Assembly (NCBI RefSeq): GCF_000518645.1
Contig: NZ_JADZ01000017.1
Coordinates: 1 to 64,000, forward strand
Direction of reading: 5' to 3'
DNA: 64,000 nt
From: Curvibacter gracilis ATCC BAA-807
Lineage (GTDB): Bacteria; Pseudomonadota; Gammaproteobacteria; Burkholderiales; Burkholderiaceae_C
The stretch's first letter is position 1; each line of letters begins with the position of its first letter. The notes beneath the pieces are model-generated. The model was not told the DNA's origin, searched no databases, and worked only from the letters and a program-made list of their open reading frames with translations. Made by a program: the position numbers and the translations under genes. Positions 35,543 through 44,085 of the stretch are shown in pieces.

Positions 35543-37329
35543 ACCTCTCCGAACGCATCGCCGACTGGCTGGTCCAGCAAGGCATCACCCAGGTCTTTGC
35601 CGTCACCGGCGGCGGCGCCATGTACCTGAACCAGGCCCTGGGCTCCCACCCGGGCCTGCAATGCACCTACCTGCACCACGAACAGGCCTGTGCCATGGCC
35701 GCCGAGGGCTATGCCCGCATCGCCGGCAAGCCGGCCGTGGTGATGGTGACCACCGGGCCTGGCGGCATCAATGCGCTCAACGGCGTGTTCGGGGCCTACA
35801 CCGACTCGATTCCCATGCTGGTCATCAGCGGCCAGGTCAAGCGCGCCACCTGCCTGGACTACACCCCGGTGCCCGGCCTGCGCCAACTCGGTGACCAGGA
35901 AGGCCCGGTGCTGCAGATGGCCCGCCCGGTGACCAAACTGGCTGAAGGCGTGGGCAGCCCCGAGGCCTTGATGACCCTGCTGCCGCAGGCCCTGGCCACC
36001 GCGGTGGGGGGGCGCCCCGGCCCGGTCTGGCTGGACATTCCCCTGGATGTGCAGTCGGCCGAATGCGGCCCCATTCCAGCCCCCGTCTTCACCCCACCGC
36101 TGACACCGGCCACCCTGCAGGCCGATGGCGATCAGATCGCCCAACGCCTGGCCGCCGCCCAGCGCCCGCTGATCCTGGCCGGCACGGGCGTGCGCCTGGC
36201 CCGGGCCGAACAAGACCTGCTGGCCTTTGCCGAAGCCCACGGCATTCCCGTGGCCACCGCCTGGACGCACGACCTGATCGCCAGCGACCACCCCCTGTTT
36301 GCCGGCCGCCCCGGCACCATCGGCACCCGACCCGGCAACTTCTGCCTGCAGGCGGCCGACCTGGTGATCGTGATCGGCTCGCGCCTGAACATCCGCCAGG
36401 TCAGCTACAACTGGGACACCTTCGCCAAGAACGCCTATGTGGTGCAGGTCGACGTGGATCCCGCCGAACTGAGCAAGCCGCTGGTGCAGGCCGATCTGAA
36501 GATCACGGCCGACGCGCGCGTCTTTCTGCAAACCCTGCGCGAGCGATGCCAAGGCGGCTTGCCCAGCTATGCGGCCTGGGTCGCCTGGTGCCAGGACATT
36601 CGTCGGCGTTACGGTCTCCAAGCACCTGAGCCCAAGGGCCCCGCCATCCACCCGTATGCGCTGGTCGAGCGGGTTTGCGGCCAATTGCGCGAGGACGACA
36701 TCCTGGTCTGCGGCAATGCCTCGGCCTGCATCCTGCCCTTCCAGCTCGCCCCGCTCAAAAAAGGCCAGCGCCTGTTCAGCAACTCGGGCTCGGCCTCCAT
36801 GGGCTACGACCTGCCGGCAGCCCTGGGGGCCGCCACCGCAGCCCCCCAGCGCCGCGTGATCTGCTTTGCTGGCGACGGCAGCCTGCAGATGAACCTGCAA
36901 GAACTGCAAAGCCTCAAGAGCCTGGGCCTGAATGTGCTGGTGGTGGTGATCGACAACGGTGGCTACCTGTCGATCCGGCTCACGCACGACAACTTCTTCG
37001 GTCGCATCGTGGGCGCCACGCCGGCCTCGGGCGTGGCCTTCCCCGACTTCGCCCGCCTGGCCACGGCCTTCGGCCTGCGCACGGTCGACGTGCGCAGCAG
37101 TGCCGACCTGCCGGCCCTGGACGCGGCCTTGCAGCAGGACGGCCCGCAATTGCTGGCCGTGACGGTGGACCCGGAGCCCGGCTTCGAGCCCCGCATCAAG
37201 TCGCGCGCCCTGCCCGAGGGGGGGTTTGCCACCCCCGAGCTGGACGACATGTTCCCCTTCCTGCCGGCAGAGGAAGTCGCGGCGGTCCGCGCCGAGGCCG
37301 CCCGCCTCGTTTCTCATGGAGGGCACTGA
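35539..37329 (+). CDS. thiamine-diphosphate enzyme, acetolactate synthase-like (YerE-like candidate)
   Basis: A 596-residue ThDP enzyme with the three domains of the acetolactate synthase family. The catalytic Glu48 is in HHEQACAMAAEGYAR. The ThDP/Mg motif GDGSLQMNLQEL (about 446) ends in VIDNGGYLS. A middle domain binds a nucleotide or FAD in relatives. No regulatory subunit (ilvH) is adjacent, and the gene is embedded in a CDP-sugar operon. In Yersinia, YerE, a related enzyme, adds a two-carbon unit from pyruvate to CDP-3,6-dideoxy-4-ketoglucose to make yersiniose. That role fits here but is inferred. The ATG overlaps the preceding stop; the frame is open far upstream but only as a shadow. 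Confidence 0.75.
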   Translation: MNLSERIADWLVQQGITQVFAVTGGGAMYLNQALGSHPGLQCTYLHHEQACAMAAEGYARIAGKPAVVMVTTGPGGINALNGVFGAYTDSIPMLVISGQVKRATCLDYTPVPGLRQLGDQEGPVLQMARPVTKLAEGVGSPEALMTLLPQALATAVGGRPGPVWLDIPLDVQSAECGPIPAPVFTPPLTPATLQADGDQIAQRLAAAQRPLILAGTGVRLARAEQDLLAFAEAHGIPVATAWTHDLIASDHPLFAGRPGTIGTRPGNFCLQAADLVIVIGSRLNIRQVSYNWDTFAKNAYVVQVDVDPAELSKPLVQADLKITADARVFLQTLRERCQGGLPSYAAWVAWCQDIRRRYGLQAPEPKGPAIHPYALVERVCGQLREDDILVCGNASACILPFQLAPLKKGQRLFSNSGSASMGYDLPAALGAATAAPQRRVICFAGDGSLQMNLQELQSLKSLGLNVLVVVIDNGGYLSIRLTHDNFFGRIVGATPASGVAFPDFARLATAFGLRTVDVRSSADLPALDAALQQDGPQLLAVTVDPEPGFEPRIKSRALPEGGFATPELDDMFPFLPAEEVAAVRAEAARLVSHGGH

Positions 37330-37332
37330 CCC

Positions 37333-38439
37333 GTGAAAACGACCTCATTCCCATCCCTGGATGCCGTGGGTCAGGTGGACCTGGAGACGGTGCAAAGACA
37401 GGGACTCCTCATTTTCGGATATGGCTCGTTCGCCCATGATCTGGCTGCAGCAGCCCAGAAAAACGGCATCCCTGTCCTGGGCTTTGTCGTTTCGGGCGTT
37501 CCTCCCGCTGCCCGCAGCGCACTGCCGGTCTGGCAGCTCAGCCAATTGCCCGCAGCCTACAAGGACAAGCCGCTGTGGGTCGGTGTCTACAACCACCTCG
37601 CCCACTCGGACTACCAGTTGATTGATCAGACCTGTCGCACGGCAGGATTTGCAGCGCAATTTCCTCAGCACTATTTTGAGGTGGTCGCTGACGCGCTGGG
37701 ATGGCGCTATTGGCTCACGCCCAGAGCCGATTACGCAGCCCGCGCAAGCGAATTGCGCGCGGCATTTGATCAATTGGCTGATGAGCCAAGCCGGCAAGCC
37801 ATGGCACAAACCTTGGCATTTCGGCTGGGGCAGACCTTGGCTGCGCCCTTGCCCGACGCCGGGGTAGCGCATTACTTTCCGGATTTTGCCGTGGCGGCCT
37901 GCCTGGCGCGCGAGCGCGGTGCGCAGGCCTTTCTGGACGGTGGCGCCTACAACGGCGACACACTGGACGCCGCGCTGAGCCAGTTGCCCTTCCAGCAGAC
38001 CTATGCTTTTGAGCCCGACTTGAGCAACTATGAGCTGCTGACCCAGCGAACCAGACAACTGGGGCTCCGCGCCGCCAACTACCCCTGCGGTCTTTCAGGA
38101 CGAAACGAACAACTGCGCTTTTCCACCGGACAAGGTGAAGCCTGTGCCGTCAAGGAAGACGGTGACAGCATCATCCAGGTGGTTCGCCTCGACGACTGCC
38201 TGCAAAACGTGACCATCGACTATCTGAAGCTCGATGTTGAAGGTCAAGAAATCCCCACCCTTCAGGGGGGCCAGGATTTGATCCTGAAAAGCCGGCCTAT
38301 TTTGGCCATCGCCGCCTACCATCGCTGGGATGATATGTGGCGTATACCGGCTTTTGTTGCAGCACTGGCCTTGGACTACCAGCTCGCGTACCGCAGCCAT
38401 TCCAGAAACTCATTTGACGGGGTTTTTTATGCCTATTAA
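37333..38439 (+). CDS. FkbM-family methyltransferase with N-terminal Rossmann domain
   Basis: A 368-residue protein. The C-terminal half is an FkbM-type SAM methyltransferase (DGGAYNGDT, about 201; YAFEPDLSNYELL; LDVEGQE, about 299), usually an O-methyltransferase acting on sugars. The N-terminal half has a separate Rossmann-like fold (IFGYGSFAHDL, about 28-38) resembling the C-terminal domain of the methyltransferase encoded at 34298. The start is GTG at 37333 with GGAGGG nine bases upstream, right after the thiamine enzyme. It overlaps the NeuB-like gene by 11 bases. Confidence 0.75.
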   Translation: MKTTSFPSLDAVGQVDLETVQRQGLLIFGYGSFAHDLAAAAQKNGIPVLGFVVSGVPPAARSALPVWQLSQLPAAYKDKPLWVGVYNHLAHSDYQLIDQTCRTAGFAAQFPQHYFEVVADALGWRYWLTPRADYAARASELRAAFDQLADEPSRQAMAQTLAFRLGQTLAAPLPDAGVAHYFPDFAVAACLARERGAQAFLDGGAYNGDTLDAALSQLPFQQTYAFEPDLSNYELLTQRTRQLGLRAANYPCGLSGRNEQLRFSTGQGEACAVKEDGDSIIQVVRLDDCLQNVTIDYLKLDVEGQEIPTLQGGQDLILKSRPILAIAAYHRWDDMWRIPAFVAALALDYQLAYRSHSRNSFDGVFYAY

Positions 38440-39535
38440 CACCAATCCCAACAGCATTTTCGAAAACCTCTTCATTCTGGAGCTTGCCAACAACCACTGG
38501 GGACGGCTGGACCGGGGCCTGCGCATCGTGAATGACTTTTCTCAGGTGGTGCGCTTCAACAATGTGCGCGCCGCCATCAAGCTGCAGTTTCGCGAAGTCG
38601 ACCACTTCATCCACAAGGATTTCCGCGGCCGCGAAGACATCCGCTACATCAAGAAGACCGAAGTCACCAAGCTCAGCAAGGCCGAGTACCGGACCCTGAC
38701 CCGCACCATCAAGGAACGTGGCTGCATCCCCATGGCCACCGCCTTTGACGAGCGCTCGGTCGATCTTTGCGAAGAGCTGGACCTGCCCCTGATCAAGATC
38801 GCCAGTTCGGACATCAACGACTGGTTCCTGATCGAGCGCATCGCCGAGACCAAGAAGCCCGTCATCGTCTCCACCGGTGGCTCCAGCCAGAAGGACATCG
38901 ACGACATGGTGACCTTCTTCGCCAACCGCAACATCCCTCTGGCGGTGAACCATTGTGTGTCGCTCTACCCCAGCGAGGACGACGAACTGGAGATCAACCA
39001 GATCGACTACCTCAAGAAGCTCTACCCCAAGAACGTGATCGGCTTCTCCACCCACGAGTACACCGACTGGACCTCGTCCATGCTGCTGTCCTATGCCAAG
39101 GGCGCGCGCACCTGGGAACGCCACATCGACATCGAGGAAGGCGGCATCCCGGTCTCGCCCTATTGCTCGCTGCCGCACCAGATCGACGCCTGGTTCAAGG
39201 CCTACCACAAGGCCGTGGTCATGTGCGGGGGCTCGGGCCAGTCCAAACGCCTGCCCAAGAAGAAGGAAACCGAGTACCTGGACGGCTTAGTGCGCGGCGT
39301 CTACGTCAAGCGCGACCTGCCGGCAGGCTACGAGTTCAAGCACCCGGGCAATGACGAAGATTTCTACCTCGCCATCCCGCTGCAAAAAGGCCAGCTGTCC
39401 TGCCGCGAAACCATGAACGGCCTGAAACTGACCCGCCCGGTCTCCCGCGACTCGGCCCTGACCATCGACGACGTGGACAGCCCCTACGCCCAGCACGAAT
39501 CGCTGCGCCAGGCCATTTACGACCGAGGCCTCTGA
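38429..39535 (+). CDS. NeuB-family sugar-acid synthase homologue
   Basis: A 368-residue protein of the sialic/pseudaminic/legionaminic acid synthase family, which condenses phosphoenolpyruvate with an N-acetylated hexose. It shows LELANNHWG (17-25), AIKLQFRE, STGGSSQKDIDDMV (about 148), VNHCVSLYPSEDDELEINQ and GFSTHEYTDW. A C-terminal SAF-like segment (about 285-368) follows. Several usual residues differ; for example the SAF arginine motif reads VRGVYVKRDLPAG. No NeuA, NeuC or Pse/Leg enzyme is adjacent, so the substrate is unknown. The ATG at 38429 lies inside the end of the FkbM gene, with GGGG upstream. Confidence 0.72.
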   Translation: MPINTNPNSIFENLFILELANNHWGRLDRGLRIVNDFSQVVRFNNVRAAIKLQFREVDHFIHKDFRGREDIRYIKKTEVTKLSKAEYRTLTRTIKERGCIPMATAFDERSVDLCEELDLPLIKIASSDINDWFLIERIAETKKPVIVSTGGSSQKDIDDMVTFFANRNIPLAVNHCVSLYPSEDDELEINQIDYLKKLYPKNVIGFSTHEYTDWTSSMLLSYAKGARTWERHIDIEEGGIPVSPYCSLPHQIDAWFKAYHKAVVMCGGSGQSKRLPKKKETEYLDGLVRGVYVKRDLPAGYEFKHPGNDEDFYLAIPLQKGQLSCRETMNGLKLTRPVSRDSALTIDDVDSPYAQHESLRQAIYDRGL

Positions 39536-39566
39536 CCCCCTCCTGCCCCCTGATCCCGACCTCCCT

Positions 39567-40619
39567 GTGAGCAAGCACTACCCCGCCCCCGGCCTGCCCG
39601 CCATCCAGGGGCGGCTAGCCCAGTTGCTGCCGCACCTGGATGCCTCGGCGCTGGAGGGCAAGACCCTGTTCATCACGGGCGGCACCGGCTTTTTTGGCTA
39701 CTGGCTGCTCTGCCTGCTGGACCTGCTGCAGCAAGGTGGTCATCGCTTTCATGTGCGCCTGCTGTCGCGCAACCCGAGGCGCTTCCAGGCCGTGGCGCCC
39801 TTCTTTGCCGCCCAGCCCTGGATCGACTTCGTCACCGGTGACGCGCGTCACTTCACGGACGAACGCCCGGCCGACTTGCTGATCCACGCCGCCACGGACA
39901 CCCACGCCCAGGCCCACACCCGGCCGCTGGCCATCATGGACGATGTGCTGCTGGGCACCCGCAACACCTTGGAGCAGGCCTTGGCCCAGGGCGTCAAGCG
40001 GGCCTTGTTTGTCAGCTCTGGCGCGGTCTACGGCCCGGCCGCCCGCGCCGCCAGCCACACACCCGAAACCACACCCCTACAGCGCAGCCTGGAGCAGCCC
40101 GACCCCTATGGTGAAGCCAAGGCCACGACCGAGCTGTGGAGCCAGCATTTCGGTGCGGCCCATGGCCTGTGCATCCCGGTGGCGCGCTGCTTTGCCTTTG
40201 TGGGCGCGGGCCTGGATCTGGACGGGCACTTCGCGATCGGCAACTTCATCCGCGACGGCCTGGCCAGCCAAGGCGTGCGGGTGCAGGGCGACGGCACGCC
40301 GGTGCGCAGCTACCTGTATGGCGCCGATTTGGCCGTGTGGCTGCTGCAACTGCTGCTGCGCGGCGAGCACGGCCGGGCCTACAACGTCGGCTCGGACCAG
40401 GCCATCACCATCGAACAACTGGCCCGCCAGGTCAACCGCCAGCTCAGCCCGGCCCAGGCCGTCATGCTGGCGCGCCAGCCCGTCGACAACCCCCTTCGCT
40501 CTTGCTACGTGCCCTCCATCGAACGTGCCCGTCAGGAGCTCCGGCTGGACGTCTGGACCCCGCTGGCCCAGGCCATTGCGGGCACGGCCGACCCCAGCAA
40601 GCCTCTCGCCCAGGACTGA
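39567..40619 (+). CDS. NAD-dependent epimerase/dehydratase/reductase of sugar nucleotides
   Basis: An extended short-chain dehydrogenase of 350 residues. It has an NAD(P)-binding GGTGFFG (38-44), a catalytic Tyr181/Lys185 (YGEAK) and the sugar-nucleotide region YLYGADLAVWLLQLL and YNVGSDQAITIEQLA. It could reduce or epimerise the keto-sugar made by the upstream genes, for example as the final ketoreductase of a branched dideoxysugar; the substrate is not readable from sequence. The start is GTG at 39567. It ends two bases before the second giant transferase. Confidence 0.82.
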   Translation: MSKHYPAPGLPAIQGRLAQLLPHLDASALEGKTLFITGGTGFFGYWLLCLLDLLQQGGHRFHVRLLSRNPRRFQAVAPFFAAQPWIDFVTGDARHFTDERPADLLIHAATDTHAQAHTRPLAIMDDVLLGTRNTLEQALAQGVKRALFVSSGAVYGPAARAASHTPETTPLQRSLEQPDPYGEAKATTELWSQHFGAAHGLCIPVARCFAFVGAGLDLDGHFAIGNFIRDGLASQGVRVQGDGTPVRSYLYGADLAVWLLQLLLRGEHGRAYNVGSDQAITIEQLARQVNRQLSPAQAVMLARQPVDNPLRSCYVPSIERARQELRLDVWTPLAQAIAGTADPSKPLAQD

Positions 40620-40621
40620 CC

Positions 40622-43600
40622 ATGCCCCAACTGTACGAATCGCTGCGCCGCCCCTATTACATCGAGACGCCGCCGTACCGCCGCTCCTCGGCCGGCATCC
40701 GCGTCATGCACATGCTCTGCCACGTGCTCAACCGCCTGGGCGAGGAGGCCTATGTCTTCACCTCGGAGGTGAACCCCGATCTGAACACCCCCACCGTCAC
40801 CGAGGACGTGGTGCGGCGCCACCTGCAGGCCGGGCGCGAACCCATCGTGGTCTACCCCGAAATCGTCAGCGGCAACCCACGCCGCGCCAAATCGGTGGTG
40901 CGCTACGTGCTCAATGTGCCCGGGCTGATCGGGGGCGACAAGACCTTTGCCGACACCGAGCTGGTCTACGCCTATGGCCAGAACCTGCTGCCCGCCAACG
41001 CACCGCCGGGCAATGTGCTGTTCTTCCCCTCGGTGGACTCCAGCCTGTTCAACAACCGCGACAACCCGCTGGACGCACAGCGCCAGGGCATTCTGGTCTA
41101 CCCCGGCCGGCATCTGAACGCGCTGAAGGAGCACCCCGAGCTGGCCCACGGCACGGTGATCACATCAACTTGGCCCGCCAGCCGCAGCGAACTGGCGGCG
41201 CTGATGCGGCGCAGCGAGATGCTGTACTGCTTCGAATCCACCGCCATCGCGCTGGAGGCCGTGTTGTGCGGCTGCCCCGCCGTGGTGCTGCGCTCGCCAC
41301 TGTTTGACGGCAATGCCATCAGCTCGGCGGAGTTGGGCCGTGAAGGCATGGCCTTCAGCGATGCCCCCGAAGAGATCGACTATGCACGCCGCACGGTAGG
41401 CCAGATGCAGGCCACCTACCAGCGTCTGGAGGAGCAGTTCTGGGTCAAACTCCAGCAGTTCATCCGCGACAGCCAGGCCCTGCCGCTGATCGAGCCTGCG
41501 CCTCAAGCGGCGGTCTACCAGCCCAGCGCGGCCGATCTGGCCTTTGCCCAGTGGCGCCGGGGGCAATCCCTCGATGAGTTCACGGCCCAGGCCCTGGCCG
41601 AACGCATGATGGTGGACTGGCAACACAAGCCACGCTTTCACCTGCTGCTGAGCTGCACCCCCGAAGAACAGGAGGCCGTGCAGGCCTTGCTGGCCTTGCT
41701 GGCCAGCCTGGACGCCCAGCTCTACCCCGAATGGATCCTGACCGTCCTGAGCACCGCCGATGCGCCCAGTGCCATCGCGGCCAACCCGCGCCTGCAATGG
41801 CTGTGCCTGCGCGAGGCCAGCTCGGCCCCCATCGTGCTGCAGGCCCTGGCCGAGGCCTCGCCAGCCGACTGGCTGGGCCTGTTGCCCGCGGGGGTGACCC
41901 TGGCCGAGCCGCAATCCCTGCAGGTGCTGGCCGACCAACTCAATGCGCAGCCCGCCTGGCGTCTGGTCTATGGCGACGACGCGGTACAGCAGGCGGGCCA
42001 CTCGCCCGAGCCGCACTTCAAGCCCGACTTCAATCTGGACCTGCTGCGCTCCAGCGCCTACATCGGGCGCGCCGTTTTCATCGAAAAGCAGGCCTTGCTC
42101 GCCTGTGGCGGCCTGGGTGCACAGGCCGGCGCCACCGCCTATGACCTGGCCTTGCGCCTGCACGATCAGGCGGGCGCTGCTGCCATCGGTCATTTGAGCG
42201 CGTTGTTGTGGCTGTGGCCCAGCGCCGGGAGCCGCCATGGCGACGCCCCAGCCGAGCGCACCGCCCTGGCCGAACATCTGGTCCGCCAGCGCCTGGCCGC
42301 CGAGGTGCTGCCCGGCCTCAGCCCGCACACCCACCAGGTGAGGTATGCCGCCCCCGAGGGCAGCGACCTCACCGCCCTGATCGCGGTGCGCCACGACCGC
42401 CAATACCTGCAGCCTTTGCTGGCCAGCTGGCAACAACTGCGGCCTGACGACCGCACGACGATCCTGCTGCTGGACCTGGGCTGCGAAGACCCCGATGAAA
42501 AGGCCTACCTGGACAGCCTAGCGCAAGACGCGTACTGGCAAGGCCGCGTACACCGGCTGGACGCGCGCGGCCTGAACCCCGCCCAGGCGCTGAACCTGGG
42601 CCTGCGCCACAGCAGCGCCGAACACCTGCTGTGCCTGGATGTGCGCAGCCACCTGATCCAGGCCGACTGGCTGGAGCGCCTGCTGGGCATCGCCCAACGC
42701 CCCGAGGTCGGTGCGGTGGCCCCGCGTCTGGTCAACCCGGCCAACTCACTGCTCATCGAGAGCTACTGGGTGGGAGGCCTGCAAGGCCTGGCCGGCCCCG
42801 CTTTCCGCGACCTGGCGTTGGACGCGCCGGGCCTGCACGAGCGGGCCCTGTGCGAGCAAAGCGCTCTGGCCGTGAACGGCTCGGTGCTGCTGATCAAGCG
42901 TTCGGCCCTGGCCGGCCAGCCCTGGCTGAACGAAGCGCTGCCCGAGCGTGCGGCCTGGATCGAGCTAGGTCTGCGCCTGCGGGCCCAGAACAGGCTTGTG
43001 GTCTGGACCCCGCACTCGGTGGTGCTGCAGCATCCGCGTGCTGCGGCCGAATCGCCCCCCTTGGATCAGGTGCCGCCCGTGTGGCCGGCCTTGCCCTTGC
43101 GCGCCCTGGCCCAAGACCCGAACTACCACCGCCAGCTGAGCCTGAGCCAGCCCGGCCTGCCCGAGACCGCGCGCCAGGCCCACTGGGTGCGCACGCACGC
43201 CCGGCGCCTGCGCTGGCTGCTGATCGGCCCGGCCGCCGGCCCACTGTCGGTCGTGCACCGGGTACAGGAGAGCCTGCGCAGCGCCGACGACGCCCAGCTC
43301 AGCCGCTTCGAGATCGGCGCCCAGCCCGGGCCGCTGGCCGAGTGGCTGATGGACGTGTTGCGAGCCGCCCCCGACCGGGTGCTGATCCACGGCATCCACC
43401 TGCCGCTGGCCCAGGCCCTGCTGGCTGCACTGGCCCAGCACCAGCCGAATCTGCCCTGCCTGGTGCTGCTGGACGAGCCCGAGAAGCTCAACCAGCCGGA
43501 CAACTTCCTGTGCCCGGCCCAACCGGCCCTGCTGCGCAGCCGCCTGCGCCCCCTGCTTGCGCCGGCCCATACGGTGCTGTTGAGCAGCGCCAGCGACGCC

Positions 43601-43693
43601 CACAGCTTGGAGGGAGTGCACCCCTGTTTGCAAATGCTTCAGTCCCAACCGCTGCACCGAGGAAGATTCAAGACGGATGATTGGCTTGGCTGA
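40622..43693 (+). CDS. second giant glycosyltransferase-like protein, C-terminally truncated
   Basis: A 1023-residue paralogue of the protein at 27357. The N-terminal module matches (RPYYIETPPYRRSS, then LYCFESTAIALEAVLCGCPA, about 201). So do the two GT2-like modules (about 339-560 with FKPDFNLDLLRSSAYIG, and about 580-850) and the start of the GT4-like domain (about 860-1010). It stops where the first protein continues into its RVGWAG nucleotide-binding half, lacking about 170 residues. The DDD motif is replaced by LDVRSH (about 670). It may be a decayed or non-catalytic copy, or act only through its N-terminal module. The ATG at 40622 follows the epimerase stop by two bases. Confidence 0.68.
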   Translation: MPQLYESLRRPYYIETPPYRRSSAGIRVMHMLCHVLNRLGEEAYVFTSEVNPDLNTPTVTEDVVRRHLQAGREPIVVYPEIVSGNPRRAKSVVRYVLNVPGLIGGDKTFADTELVYAYGQNLLPANAPPGNVLFFPSVDSSLFNNRDNPLDAQRQGILVYPGRHLNALKEHPELAHGTVITSTWPASRSELAALMRRSEMLYCFESTAIALEAVLCGCPAVVLRSPLFDGNAISSAELGREGMAFSDAPEEIDYARRTVGQMQATYQRLEEQFWVKLQQFIRDSQALPLIEPAPQAAVYQPSAADLAFAQWRRGQSLDEFTAQALAERMMVDWQHKPRFHLLLSCTPEEQEAVQALLALLASLDAQLYPEWILTVLSTADAPSAIAANPRLQWLCLREASSAPIVLQALAEASPADWLGLLPAGVTLAEPQSLQVLADQLNAQPAWRLVYGDDAVQQAGHSPEPHFKPDFNLDLLRSSAYIGRAVFIEKQALLACGGLGAQAGATAYDLALRLHDQAGAAAIGHLSALLWLWPSAGSRHGDAPAERTALAEHLVRQRLAAEVLPGLSPHTHQVRYAAPEGSDLTALIAVRHDRQYLQPLLASWQQLRPDDRTTILLLDLGCEDPDEKAYLDSLAQDAYWQGRVHRLDARGLNPAQALNLGLRHSSAEHLLCLDVRSHLIQADWLERLLGIAQRPEVGAVAPRLVNPANSLLIESYWVGGLQGLAGPAFRDLALDAPGLHERALCEQSALAVNGSVLLIKRSALAGQPWLNEALPERAAWIELGLRLRAQNRLVVWTPHSVVLQHPRAAAESPPLDQVPPVWPALPLRALAQDPNYHRQLSLSQPGLPETARQAHWVRTHARRLRWLLIGPAAGPLSVVHRVQESLRSADDAQLSRFEIGAQPGPLAEWLMDVLRAAPDRVLIHGIHLPLAQALLAALAQHQPNLPCLVLLDEPEKLNQPDNFLCPAQPALLRSRLRPLLAPAHTVLLSSASDAHSLEGVHPCLQMLQSQPLHRGRFKTDDWLG

Positions 43694-44085
43694 GCCCCAT
43701 GCGCCACGGGCACCCAGGCGGAAAAATAAAACGTTAAACACAAACGTCATTACATGACAAGGCTACTCATATGATCTTTTCAAGAATGGAAGGTTTCGAA
43801 TCGCACTATGCGTCAAGCCAAAGCATCGAGAGAGACTTCTTTGGGGTCTTCTTCGGCAGTGAATCAACGCCGAACGTGATCTGATTCAGATTCGTGTTCT
43901 TGAGCGATTTTCAGTTCGGGACGGGTGGATTTTAAAGACTGCCTCTCGCTTCCCCTACCTAGACTGCATCTGCGGCGCATCCATTGCTCATAACAGCCAT
44001 ATCGGCATAATCTATTAGAGCGTTCAAAAACTCGAATCCTGCATTCCTTGCGACTAATTATTTATTTACATCTCGAACTAAAAAT
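43694..44085. other. AT-rich non-coding junction at the end of the glycan island
   Basis: These 392 bases lack a recognisable gene and are visibly AT-richer than the flanking operon. A 37-codon open frame from ATG 43771 to TGA 43884 has no recognised similarity and may be a gene remnant. A sigma-70-like promoter lies near the right end. The stretch follows the truncated transferase and precedes a gene of different base composition, consistent with an insertion or deletion boundary. Confidence 0.45.
43984..44011 (+). promoter_or_regulatory. candidate sigma-70 promoter for the TylF-like gene
   Basis: TTGCTC at 43984-43989 and CATAAT at 44006-44011 are separated by 16 bases, about 75 bases before the ATG. 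The -10 matches TATAAT at five of six positions and the -35 is partial. Independent expression fits the isolated gene that follows. Confidence 0.4.

Noticed and set aside
40136-40621. In-frame upstream extension of the second giant transferase
   Set aside because: It overlaps the SDR gene, is of low complexity, and the ATG at 40622 aligns with the start of the paralogue.
37333-43693. Complete sialic or pseudaminic acid pathway
   Set aside because: Only a NeuB-like synthase is present; no dehydratase, aminotransferase, acetyltransferase, hydrolase or CMP-transferase of those pathways was found.
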